A DNA stretch of 64,000 nucleotides from Sporosarcina luteola (lineage in GTDB: Bacteria; Bacillota; Bacilli; Bacillales_A; Planococcaceae), in assembly GCF_023715245.1 (NCBI RefSeq), contig NZ_JAMBNV010000001.1, forward strand, positions 186,001 to 250,000. The letters are read 5' to 3'. The notes under the pieces were generated by a model that was not told where the DNA came from, made no database searches, and worked only from the letters and a program-made list of their open reading frames with translations. Each line of letters begins with the position of its first letter. Position 1 is the stretch's first letter. Below, piece after piece: positions 51,750 through 59,721 of the stretch. Made by a program: the position numbers and the translations under genes.

Positions 51750-52262
51750 ATGTCGAATCTTTCGGACAAGGAAAAGAAGAAATCAATCGCCATCGCCGTC
51801 TTGACGGTGAGCGATACGCGGGATAAGGATACGGATAAGAGTGGTGGGACGATCATTCGGATGGCGGAGGAAGCTGGTCACCATATTGCAGATTATCGGA
51901 TTTGTCCCGATGAGCCGGCAAAGATAGCCGGAAACGTGGGAGAGTGGATTATCACTTCCGCCGTCGAGGCCATCATCATAACGGGCGGTTCAGGAATCGG
52001 CTTGCGTGATGTGACGATTGAAACGGTGACGCCGTATTTTACGAAGAAGATTGATGGATTCGGAGAGTTGTTCAGGTTCTTGAGTTATACGGAAGATGTT
52101 GGATCGAAGGCGTTGCTGAGCCGGGCAACTGCGGGGTCGATCGATGAACAGGTGTTATTCGCATTGCCGGGGTCATCGAAAGCGGTGAAGCTGGCGATGG
52201 AAAAACTGATCCTCCCGGAGCTTCATCATATCGTACATGAACTGACGAAGCATCGGAAGTGA
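51750..52262 (+). CDS. moaB: Molybdopterin adenylyltransferase-type protein MoaB
   Basis: 170 residues, ATG behind GGGGGTATATGGC. MogA/MoaB fold: AVLTVSDTRDKDTDKSGG at the start, IIITGGSGIGLRDVTIE with the substrate-binding GGxG, and ALPGSSKAVKLAM. It adenylates molybdopterin before metal insertion. Sits 15 bases after moeB. The 3' end is followed by repeat arrays rather than a terminator. Confidence 0.92.
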   Translation: MSNLSDKEKKKSIAIAVLTVSDTRDKDTDKSGGTIIRMAEEAGHHIADYRICPDEPAKIAGNVGEWIITSAVEAIIITGGSGIGLRDVTIETVTPYFTKKIDGFGELFRFLSYTEDVGSKALLSRATAGSIDEQVLFALPGSSKAVKLAMEKLILPELHHIVHELTKHRK

Positions 52263-52270
52263 TCGCGAAG

Positions 52271-52482
52271 GAATGGACCTTGAACGCTGAAGAATGGGCC
52301 CTTGCCGGAAAGAATGGACCTTGAACGCTGAAGAATGAGCCCTTGTCAGAAAGAATGGACCTTATACGCTGAAGAATGGGCCCTTGTCGGAAAGAATGGA
52401 CCTTGAACATGGAAGAATGAGCCCTTGTCGGGAAGAATGGACCTTAAACACGAAAGAATGGGTCCTAGTCAGAAAGAATGGA
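52271..52482 (+). repeat. GAATGGACC array G1, alternating 21/20-base period
   Basis: GAATGG or GAATGA at 52271, 52292, 52312, 52333, 52353, 52374, 52394, 52415, 52435, 52456 and 52476. Steps alternate 21 and 20, so the real unit is 41 bases made of a GAATGGACCTTGAACGC half and a GAATGRGCCCTTGTC half. Begins eight bases after the moaB stop. Confidence 0.9.
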
Positions 52483-52487
52483 CCAAG

Positions 52488-52623
52488 AGTTCTCGTTTAC
52501 GTACTAGGAGTTCTCGTTCAACACTGAAGAGCTCTCGTTTTCGCGGAAGGAGTTCTCGTTCCAGCGTATCAAGTTCTCGTTTAACATAGAAGACTTCTCG
52601 TTCAACGTCAAAGAGTTCTCATT
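52488..52623 (+). repeat. AGTTCTCGTT array G2, 21-base period
   Basis: AGTTCTCGTT-like cores at 52488, 52509, 52530, 52551, 52572, 52593 and 52614, exactly 21 apart. Continues directly from array G1 and its last unit contains the moaC stop codon on the opposite strand. G1 and G2 fill the whole moaB-moaC interval. Confidence 0.9.
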
Positions 52624-53116
52624 CACTTGCCGTACGTTCAAAATCGCCGTTTTTCCCGCCGGTCTTTTTCAGCAGCATTGTCGGGCCGATGACCATCTCC
52701 TTGCCTGCCGCTTTGCACATATCGTAAATTGTGAGGGCTGCAGCGGAAGCAGCGGTCAACGCTTCCATTTCGACGCCGGTGAGACCTTTCGTTTTCACTT
52801 CGGCTTCGATGAGCACCTCGTAATGCTGCTCAGATTCATCAATCTGCCATTCGAAGCGGACATCGACGCCAGTCAGGGCAAGTGGGTGACACATTGGAAT
52901 GATGGATGATGTGTTTTTTGCAGCCATGACTGCAGCGACTTGCGCGACGGCGAAGACATCACCTTTTTTATTGGTGCCTTCCGTAATTTGCGAGTGGATC
53001 AATTCATTTACAATGATCGAAGAAGCAGCGACCGCGGTTCTCGTCGTCACCGCCTTGTCGGAAACGTCGACCATCTTGGCACGTCCCTGTTCGTTGAAGT
53101 GTGTCAATTCAGACAT
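52619..53116 (-). CDS. moaC: Cyclic pyranopterin monophosphate synthase
   Basis: 165 residues from the ATG at 53116, 9 bases after AAGGG, giving the usual N-terminus [20 protein letters not shown]. Two earlier in-frame starts (53125, 53134) overlap the ribosome site. Catalyses ring formation of cyclic pyranopterin with MoaA. Conserved IPMCHPLAL and [18 protein letters not shown] are present. It is the only Moco gene on the minus strand, convergent with moaB and divergent from moeA. Its last codon lies in repeat array G2. Confidence 0.95.
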   Translation of the reverse strand: MSELTHFNEQGRAKMVDVSDKAVTTRTAVAASSIIVNELIHSQITEGTNKKGDVFAVAQVAAVMAAKNTSSIIPMCHPLALTGVDVRFEWQIDESEQHYEVLIEAEVKTKGLTGVEMEALTAASAAALTIYDMCKAAGKEMVIGPTMLLKKTGGKNGDFERTASE

Positions 53117-53178
53117 TGGATTCATTCCCTTCAAACATAGTACATTTTAGTATATCAGAAGATAGGAGAGTGTTCACA

Positions 53179-54435
53179 ATGGTGGAAATGAGAAAACCGA
53201 TTCCCGTGGCGGAGGCTGTCAGGCTTGTAATGGAGCACGCAACGCCTTTAGGAACGGAAATGATTGGACTTGAAGGAGCTTACGGAAGAGTCCTTGCCGA
53301 GCCAATTATCGCTAAACACGATGTACCTCCTTTTGACCGATCACCTTATGATGGGTTTGCAATCCGGTCGCTCGATTCAGAAGGGGCGGCCGGCGATAAC
53401 CGGGTGCCTTTTTCAGTCATCGGCGAAATCGGTGCCGGATACGTCGGAGACAAGCCGATCGGTGAAAAGGAAGCATATCGGATCATGACAGGCGCGCAAA
53501 TTCCGGAAAACGCGGATGCGGTCGTCATGCTCGAGCAGACAGTCGAAACGGACAGTGGTTTCACATTGCGGAAGCCGTTTGAGGCAGGCGAAAACATCTC
53601 GTATAAAGGCGAGGATGCGAAGGAAGGGGAGCTGCTTATCGAAGCGGGCTCACTCATCCATCCTGGCACAGTCGCATTGCTTGCGACGTTCGGCTATGCG
53701 GAAGTAAAAGTTGCGAAACGTCCGGTCGCCGGTATTTTATCGACAGGGACGGAACTGCTCGATGTGGCGGATGAACTCGTGCCGGGCAAAATCCGGAACT
53801 CGAACGGCCCGATGATCCGCGCACAATTGAAGCGGATGGGCATCGACTATAAGTCGTACGGGATGGCGGCGGATGACTTGGATGCCTGCACATCGATTGT
53901 CGAGAAAGCGATTGCGGAGACGGATCTCCTTATAACGACAGGTGGCGTGTCTGTCGGTGATTATGATTATTTGCCTGTCATTTACGAGCGGCTTGGCGCG
54001 AAGGTTTTATTCAACAAAGTGGCGATGCGACCAGGCAGTGTGACGACCGTTGCTCAGCTTGGAAATAAACTATTATTCGGCCTCTCTGGAAATCCATCCG
54101 CCTGCTTCACAGGGTTTGAGCTATTTACAAGGCCGGCGATCCTTGCGATGATGGGGGGAACAGCCCCTTATATGCCAAGGATGACGGCGAAATTGGGGGA
54201 GGACTTCACGAAGCCAAATCCATTTACGCGCTTCATCCGCGCCACTTGGACATTCACCGAGGGTGGAATTGAAGCAGTGCCAGCGGGTTTTAATAAATCA
54301 AACGCAGTCTCTTCAATTGCAAGAGGGAATTGCCTGATTGTACTACCAAGCGGAACGAGGGGCTTTGTCCAGGGGGATGAAGTCGATATCCTGTTGGTCG
54401 GTAGCGAGCAAGGCGTCAGCGAGTGGACATTGTGA
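53179..54435 (+). CDS. moeA: Molybdopterin molybdenumtransferase
   Basis: 418 residues from the ATG at 53179, behind GATAGGAGAG; a longer reading would overlap divergent moaC. Inserts molybdenum into adenylated molybdopterin. Motifs: PFDRSPYDGFA, MTGAQIPENADAVVMLEQT, LSTGTELLD and TTGGVSVGDYDYLP, followed by LSGNPSACFTGFELF and the C-terminal beta domain. First of the run moeA-mobB-moaE-moaD-mobA-moaA, each overlapping or abutting the next. Confidence 0.95.
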   Translation: MVEMRKPIPVAEAVRLVMEHATPLGTEMIGLEGAYGRVLAEPIIAKHDVPPFDRSPYDGFAIRSLDSEGAAGDNRVPFSVIGEIGAGYVGDKPIGEKEAYRIMTGAQIPENADAVVMLEQTVETDSGFTLRKPFEAGENISYKGEDAKEGELLIEAGSLIHPGTVALLATFGYAEVKVAKRPVAGILSTGTELLDVADELVPGKIRNSNGPMIRAQLKRMGIDYKSYGMAADDLDACTSIVEKAIAETDLLITTGGVSVGDYDYLPVIYERLGAKVLFNKVAMRPGSVTTVAQLGNKLLFGLSGNPSACFTGFELFTRPAILAMMGGTAPYMPRMTAKLGEDFTKPNPFTRFIRATWTFTEGGIEAVPAGFNKSNAVSSIARGNCLIVLPSGTRGFVQGDEVDILLVGSEQGVSEWTL

Positions 54436-54944
54436 AAACGCTTCATGTCGTCGGCTATAAAAATAGCGGCAAGACGACGTTGGTTGCAAGATGGATCGGT
54501 TTATTGAAGAAGAACGGTTTGTCGGTCTCCGTTCTGAAGCATCATGGGCATGGCGGAAAACCGGACATGAGCGAAGCCTCGACCGATACGTCGCAATTTT
54601 TGGCGAATGGGGCAGATGCAACACTTGTATCGGGTGGCGGCACGATTCAATTAATCTGGAATGAAGAGCCTGAGTTTGCTAGGCTGAAAGAAATGGCTTC
54701 GATCGGCAATCCGGATGTTTTATTAATTGAAGGGTATAAAGGAGAAACAGGGGATAAAGTCGTTTTGCTGAGAGATTTGGAAGACTGGCATACATTGCGT
54801 CAGTTGGAAGATAAGTTGCTCGTTATCGGGTGTCCAGAAATTGAGATGGAATTTCCTCATATACATTCGCGCGAGGAAACGGAGCAAATCGACGAATGGT
54901 TTGTAAAGTGGATTGGAAGGGGAGATGGCGATGAAACAATATGA
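54423..54944 (+). CDS. mobB: Molybdopterin-guanine dinucleotide biosynthesis GTPase MobB
   Basis: 173 residues, GTG 54423 (or GTG 54432), overlapping moeA. P-loop GYKNSGKTTL, KHHGHGGKPDMSEASTDT and VLLIEGYKGE are typical. Assists MobA in making the bis-MGD cofactor that NarG needs. Its 3' end overlaps moaE. Confidence 0.93.
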   Translation: MDIVKTLHVVGYKNSGKTTLVARWIGLLKKNGLSVSVLKHHGHGGKPDMSEASTDTSQFLANGADATLVSGGGTIQLIWNEEPEFARLKEMASIGNPDVLLIEGYKGETGDKVVLLRDLEDWHTLRQLEDKLLVIGCPEIEMEFPHIHSREETEQIDEWFVKWIGRGDGDETI

Positions 54945-55377
54945 AATTGTGGAAACACCGATAGAAGTTCAAAAATACATGGATTATGTGCTTCATCCTT
55001 CAGCAGGCGCTGTCACGGTCTTTACCGGTAATGTTCGGGAGTGGACGCACGGCGTGAAGACGCTTTACCTTTCGTACGAAGCCTATGTCCCGATGGCGGA
55101 AAAGAAAATGGCGGAAATTGGAGCGGAAATGGAAGCGAAATGGCCGGGTGTACGCGTTGCGATCGCCCATCGGATCGGGGAACTGCAAATATCGGATATC
55201 GCAGTCGTCATCGCCGTCTCTTCTCCACACCGGAAAGCGGCTTACGAGGCGAATGAATATGCAATAGACCGGATTAAAGAAGTGGTGCCCATCTGGAAGA
55301 AGGAAATTTGGGAAGACGGGGAAGAGTGGATCGGTGCTCAGAAGAAATATCCTGCAAAGGGGGTTGAACAGGCATGA
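54931..55377 (+). CDS. moaE: Molybdopterin synthase catalytic subunit
   Basis: 148 residues from the ATG at 54931, 6 bases after AAGGGGAG; the ATG at 54925 abuts that site. MoaE motifs: GAVTVFTGNVREWTHGVKTL, LSYEAYVPMAEKKM, HRIGELQISDIAVVIAVSSPHR and the conserved Lys region VPIWKKEIWEDGEEWIGA. Transfers sulfur from MoaD to precursor Z. Confidence 0.95.
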   Translation: MKQYEIVETPIEVQKYMDYVLHPSAGAVTVFTGNVREWTHGVKTLYLSYEAYVPMAEKKMAEIGAEMEAKWPGVRVAIAHRIGELQISDIAVVIAVSSPHRKAAYEANEYAIDRIKEVVPIWKKEIWEDGEEWIGAQKKYPAKGVEQA

Positions 55378-55607
55378 TCAAAGTGAATTATTTTGCAAGA
55401 TTGCGTGAGTTGACTGGAAAAGGGGAAGAGACGCTTAACCGCGATTCAATGACGGTCGCTGAACTGCTGAATTGGGCGGAGGAATCGTACCCTGGATTCG
55501 GTGCGGATAATGTCCAAGTGGCGGTGAATGAAGAATACGCATTGAAAGATGACGTCATCGAGTCAGGGGATGTTTGTGCTTTCATTCCTCCTGTGAGCGG
55601 TGGCTGA
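55374..55607 (+). CDS. moaD: Molybdopterin synthase sulfur-carrier subunit
   Basis: 77 residues starting at an ATGA overlap with moaE. Ubiquitin-like fold ending in the required Gly-Gly (PPVSGG), which MoeB adenylates and which carries the thiocarboxylate. Stop overlaps the mobA start by one base. Confidence 0.95.
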   Translation: MIKVNYFARLRELTGKGEETLNRDSMTVAELLNWAEESYPGFGADNVQVAVNEEYALKDDVIESGDVCAFIPPVSGG

Positions 55608-56179
55608 TGAAAACCGCGGGGATTATACTTGCAGGTGGATTGTCGAGTCGATTCGGGTCCCCTAAGGCTTTTGCCGAATGGGAGGAGCACCCTTTCTATG
55701 AATTGTCATTGGCTGCTTTATCTCCATATTGTGAGGAATGTATTGTTGTGACACGTCCTGAGTTGGTGGAACGATTTCCTGAAGATTTGCTTGTGATAAC
55801 CGACCTTGAACCGTTTGCGGGGCAAGGTCCGATTGCGGGGATATTGTCGGGGATGGAAAAATTGTGTGCAGAACGCTATATCGTGCTGCCTTGTGATATG
55901 CCGTTCATGACTGCGGATGTGGTCGAACGGTTGCTCGAATGCCATACTTCCGGCGTGACCGCCGTCGTCTTGGAGGGGAAATATCATCCACTCGTATCAG
56001 TCTGGGATGCCGATGCACTCCCGGATTTGCGTGAAGCGCTTGAAAACGGGAAGCGCCGGGTCATGGATGTTCAGGATAAACATGGAGTCCGATGGATTGA
56101 AGGCGAACTGTTAACGGAAGATGACGCCCGCCGGATATTCATGAATGCGAACACTCCAGATGTCCTGGAAAGGAGCTGA
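55607..56179 (+). CDS. mobA: Molybdenum cofactor guanylyltransferase
   Basis: 190 residues from the ATG at 55607 (TGATG with the moaD stop). Nucleotidyltransferase motif [16 protein letters not shown], then [11 protein letters not shown] and [10 protein letters not shown] with the metal-binding Asp. Attaches GMP to molybdopterin to form MGD for NarG. A reading from 55574 lies in moaD and is rejected. Confidence 0.94.
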   Translation: MKTAGIILAGGLSSRFGSPKAFAEWEEHPFYELSLAALSPYCEECIVVTRPELVERFPEDLLVITDLEPFAGQGPIAGILSGMEKLCAERYIVLPCDMPFMTADVVERLLECHTSGVTAVVLEGKYHPLVSVWDADALPDLREALENGKRRVMDVQDKHGVRWIEGELLTEDDARRIFMNANTPDVLERS

Positions 56180-56184
56180 CGAAG

Positions 56185-57195
56185 ATGAATCCGATTGTAG
56201 ATAAATTAGGCCGCCCGATTCGGGACTTGCGGATTTCTGTGACCGATCGTTGTAATTTCCGGTGCACCTATTGCATGCCGAAGGAGATTTTCGGTGATGA
56301 TTATGTGTTTTTGCCGAAAAATAAGCTTTTGTCATTTGAGGAAATGGAGCGGTTCGCCCGCCTTTTTGCATCTATTGGCGTGAAGAAGCTTCGCCTGACG
56401 GGCGGCGAACCTTTAATGCGACGTGGTCTACCCGACTTAATTGTGAAGCTGACAAAGATCGAAGGAATCGAGGACATCGGACTGACGACGAACGGCGTGC
56501 TGCTCGGGCAATATGCACAACCGCTGTATGACGCAGGCCTCCGTCGTTTGAATATGAGCCTTGATGCGATGGATCCGGAGCTGTTTGGGAAAATGAACGG
56601 TCGCGGAATTAAGCCAGAACTCATTTTGAAGAATATCGATCGAGCAAAGAACATCGGTTTCACGATCAAAATGAATATGGTCGTACAAAAAGGTGTGAAT
56701 GAAAGCGAAATTCTCCCGATGGCGGCGTATTTTAAGGAACGCGGCATCACATTGCGTTTCATCGAATTCATGGACGTTGGCAATGACAATGGTTGGAGTT
56801 TCGAGAAAGTCGTGACGAAGAAAGAGATCTATGAAATGCTTCGCGCGGAATATGAGATGGAGCCGGCCGAAGAGGAGTACTACGGCGAAGTGGCGAAGCG
56901 GTATAGATATGTAGACAACGGTGCGGAAGTCGGTTTCATCACATCGGTTTCGGAATCGTTCTGCTCAACTTGCACAAGGGCGAGGCTTTCATCTGATGGA
57001 AAGCTGTACACTTGCTTGTTCGCTTCTTCCGGATTCGATTTAAGGAAATTGATCCGCAGCGGCATGTCGGATGAAGAGCTACTTGACGCCATTAGTGGTG
57101 TGTGGGGACGCCGTGCCGACCGGTATTCCGACGAGCGGACGGAGCAGACGGTGAAAAACCGGAAGAAGATTAATATGAGTTATATTGGTGGATGA
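56185..57195 (+). CDS. moaA: GTP 3',8-cyclase (radical SAM)
   Basis: 336 residues behind AAAGGAG. Radical-SAM cluster CNFRCTYC at residues about 24-31, second [4Fe-4S] cluster in [20 protein letters not shown], and the essential C-terminal Gly-Gly (SYIGG). Performs the first step of Moco synthesis with MoaC. Last gene of the Moco run, followed by a terminator. Confidence 0.96.
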   Translation: MNPIVDKLGRPIRDLRISVTDRCNFRCTYCMPKEIFGDDYVFLPKNKLLSFEEMERFARLFASIGVKKLRLTGGEPLMRRGLPDLIVKLTKIEGIEDIGLTTNGVLLGQYAQPLYDAGLRRLNMSLDAMDPELFGKMNGRGIKPELILKNIDRAKNIGFTIKMNMVVQKGVNESEILPMAAYFKERGITLRFIEFMDVGNDNGWSFEKVVTKKEIYEMLRAEYEMEPAEEEYYGEVAKRYRYVDNGAEVGFITSVSESFCSTCTRARLSSDGKLYTCLFASSGFDLRKLIRSGMSDEELLDAISGVWGRRADRYSDERTEQTVKNRKKINMSYIGG

Positions 57196-57202
57196 TTGTA
57201 GT

Positions 57203-57241
57203 GACGCCCTACAGCCTTTTTGGCTTGCAGGGCGTTTTTTT
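57203..57241 (+). terminator. Terminator of the Moco operon
   Basis: ACGCCCT-AC-AGCC, loop TTTTT, GGCT-TGC-AGGGCGT, then TTTTTT. Confidence 0.9.
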
Positions 57242-57273
57242 GTCGTTGCGGGAGTGGTTCTTAAGTCATGAAA

Positions 57274-57390
57274 TGACCATATATCTTGGGAAATGATCGA
57301 TATAAGTCGAGAAATAATCGATATATCCACCCAATTGATCGATAAGTGTTGGGAAATGATTGATATACACTGGGAAATGAGCGATAACTT
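57274..57390 (+). repeat. TGACCGATAA array H1, 20-21-base period
   Basis: TGAYCGATA-like cores at 57274, 57294, 57315, 57336, 57357 and 57378, each often preceded by GAAA. Steps are 20, 21, 21, 21, 21. Starts about 30 bases after the terminator. Confidence 0.88.
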
Positions 57391-57460
57391 TTCCAGACGA
57401 CAATTTCGCGATGACAATGACGTTCGAGAGCAAGAACGGGGGAGTTCGAAGGTCATGAAA

Positions 57461-57575
57461 TGACGATAACTTTGTGAAAATGACCGATAAGTCGGCTGAA
57501 GTGATCGATAAAAACTTTGAAGTGACCGATATCTACCGTGAATTGACCGATAACACCGCTCAAATGACCGATAAC
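57461..57575 (+). repeat. TGACCGATAA array H2, 20-21-base period
   Basis: Cores at 57461 (one base short), 57481, 57502, 57523, 57544 and 57565; steps 20, 21, 21, 21, 21. H1 and H2 are separated by 70 bases of unrelated sequence. Together with the terminator they fill the gene-free stretch 57196-57647. Confidence 0.88.
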
Positions 57576-57647
57576 TTGATATAAGGCAGAAAAAGAACCG
57601 ACAGAATTGTGCTAAAATAGAATAAAAGTGAAACGGGAGGGGCTGGA

Positions 57648-58610
57648 ATGAAGCCGAGTGTGTTTATTACAAGAAAGCTGCCGGAAGAAATCGTTGCGCC
57701 GCTTAAAGAGAAATTCACTGTCCGGATGTGGGATTCGGAAGAGGTGGCGGTGACAAAGGCTGTATTGCGGGAAGAGATTGCGCAAGTCGACGCGCTTTGG
57801 ACGATGCTGTCTGATACGATCGACCGTGAATTGTTGGAAAGCGCGACAAACTTAAAAGTGATTTCCAATATGGCGGTCGGCTATAACAATATCGATACAG
57901 AAGCGGCGAAGGAGAAGGGCATCGTTGTGACGAATACGCCCGATGTGTTGACGGAAACGACCGCGGACCTTGCATTCGGGTTACTGCTCGCCACGGCGCG
58001 CCGCTTCAATACAGCAGAAAAGGAATTGCGGCAAGGCGGATGGCTTTCGTGGACGCCGATGGGTTTCACCGGAATGGATGCACACGGGACAACAATTGGC
58101 ATAATCGGCATGGGCCGGATCGGCGAGGCGGTTGCGCGCAGAGCTAAGGGGTTCAACATGGATGTGCTCTACCATAACCGCAGCCGGAAACCTGAAGCGG
58201 AAAAAGAATACCAAGCCGAATTCGCTGAATTGGACGACCTATTACAGCGGGCGGACCATGTGGTGATTCTAGCCCCGTTCACGGAAGAGACGAAAGGGAT
58301 GATCGGCGAGCGCGAACTCGCACTCATGAAGAAAACCGCAACCCTCATCAGCGTGTCACGTGGCGGTATCGTCGATGAGGTCGCCCTCTATGACGCGTTA
58401 AAAAACGAAACGATTTTCGGTGCAGGACTGGACGTGTTTGAAACGGAACCAGTTCCCATCCGTCATCCATTGCTCACGTTGCCGAACGTCACGGCGGTTC
58501 CGCATATCGGAAGCGCAAGCGTCAAAACGCGTCTCACCATGATGAAATTGAATGTCAACGCGATCACCGATGTGCTCGAAGGCAGGGAGCCAACGAACCG
58601 AGTCCTATAA
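57648..58610 (+). CDS. D-isomer 2-hydroxyacid dehydrogenase (glyoxylate/hydroxypyruvate reductase type)
   Basis: 320 residues, ATG behind GGGAGGGG. NAD(P)-binding GMGRIGEAVARR, and the catalytic triad in context: Arg in SRGGIVDE, Glu in DVFETEPVP, His in PHIGSAS. Closest in style to glyoxylate reductase GyaR/GhrB; physiological substrate not certain. Monocistronic. Confidence 0.9.
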   Translation: MKPSVFITRKLPEEIVAPLKEKFTVRMWDSEEVAVTKAVLREEIAQVDALWTMLSDTIDRELLESATNLKVISNMAVGYNNIDTEAAKEKGIVVTNTPDVLTETTADLAFGLLLATARRFNTAEKELRQGGWLSWTPMGFTGMDAHGTTIGIIGMGRIGEAVARRAKGFNMDVLYHNRSRKPEAEKEYQAEFAELDDLLQRADHVVILAPFTEETKGMIGERELALMKKTATLISVSRGGIVDEVALYDALKNETIFGAGLDVFETEPVPIRHPLLTLPNVTAVPHIGSASVKTRLTMMKLNVNAITDVLEGREPTNRVL

Positions 58611-58612
58611 GG

Positions 58613-58664
58613 CAAAAAAATAAGCGCGGAAGAATACTTGGACAGACCAAGCTTCTCTCGCGCC
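58613..58664 (-). terminator. Terminator of hutG
   Basis: On the minus strand a hairpin with outer arms GGCGCG / CGCGC and inner CTTGG / CCAAG is followed by TTATTTTTTT. Confidence 0.75.
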
Positions 58665-58688
58665 AAATGTCTTCAGCAATTCAAGCCT

Positions 58689-59633
58689 TTACGCCTTCAA
58701 AAAAAATGACGCAATCGATTCATTCACAAGATAAGCGCCAAGCTTCACAGTCCGTCCGTCTTCATCCAATGCGGGATTTACTTCGCATATATCGAAAGAT
58801 CGCGTTTTCTCATGCCTAGCCACTTTCCGGATGATGGCGCGCACTGTGGATGGATCAAGCCCAAATGGAGAAGGAGCGCTTACGCCTGGTGCGAACGCGG
58901 CATTCAAGACATCCGTACATAACGTCAGCATCACAGCGTCATGCTGCTCCATGAAATCATCCAATGCTTCCATCAGCTTATCGAGTTGCCCAGGAATCAT
59001 TTCGTCTTCATGCACGTATGTAACATCAAGCAAATCCGCCCGGTCGAAAAGTTCCTGCGTGTTTCCATAACGCTGGATGCCGGCGACGAAATACTTCGCA
59101 TTCTCATCCTGCTCTAAAATCTGCCTGAACATCGTTCCAGAAGAAGGCTGTTCGTCGTACGGGCGCAAATCAAAATGCGCATCAATATTGACGATGCCAA
59201 GCGTAGCATCTATGCCAATCGATTCGCGGACTCCTAAATAATGCCCATAAAGAGTTTCATGGCCGCCGCCAAGAATGATTGGCTTTGCACCTTTCGAAAG
59301 GATCGCCGTCACCGCTTCGCCAAGTTGCTGTTGAGCAGTCTCCAAGTCTTCGCCGTCACAAGCAATATTGCCGACGTCGAAAAGCCGAGCGGTTTCCGGG
59401 AATCGCCACGGAAGATTCGCAAGCCCGCCGCGCAATGCATTCGGGGCTTCCGCCGCACCCAAACGGCCTTTATTCCGCCGGACGCCTTCCTCGCATTCGA
59501 AACCGATGATTGCGCATCCGCCAGAAACTTGCTCAATATCGGCCAGTTCAATAACCTGATGATAACGGAAACTCGCACGGTCTTCTATATCATCAGTACG
59601 ACCTGTCCAAATAGATTCATTGATTTTATTCAC
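58689..59633 (-). CDS. hutG: Formimidoylglutamase (arginase family)
   Basis: 314 residues if started at GTG 59633; the ribosome site GAAAGGA directly touches ATG 59642, so GTG 59636 or 59633 fit better. Hydrolyses N-formimidoyl-L-glutamate, the last step of histidine degradation. Dimanganese site motifs: GGGHE, NIDAHFDLRP and TLCTDVLNAAFAPGVSAP, the last being typical of HutG rather than arginase. The beginning of hutU lies 3.4 kb away on the other strand, so the hut genes are split in this genome. Confidence 0.88.
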   Translation of the reverse strand: MNKINESIWTGRTDDIEDRASFRYHQVIELADIEQVSGGCAIIGFECEEGVRRNKGRLGAAEAPNALRGGLANLPWRFPETARLFDVGNIACDGEDLETAQQQLGEAVTAILSKGAKPIILGGGHETLYGHYLGVRESIGIDATLGIVNIDAHFDLRPYDEQPSSGTMFRQILEQDENAKYFVAGIQRYGNTQELFDRADLLDVTYVHEDEMIPGQLDKLMEALDDFMEQHDAVMLTLCTDVLNAAFAPGVSAPSPFGLDPSTVRAIIRKVARHEKTRSFDICEVNPALDEDGRTVKLGAYLVNESIASFFLKA

Positions 59634-59721
59634 CACAATCATCCTTTCTGAAATGAAAGACTTCTTGCCCTCAGTATAAAGCTAGATGGCAATAAATCAA
59701 ATCCCGAAAATAGGTGATCGC

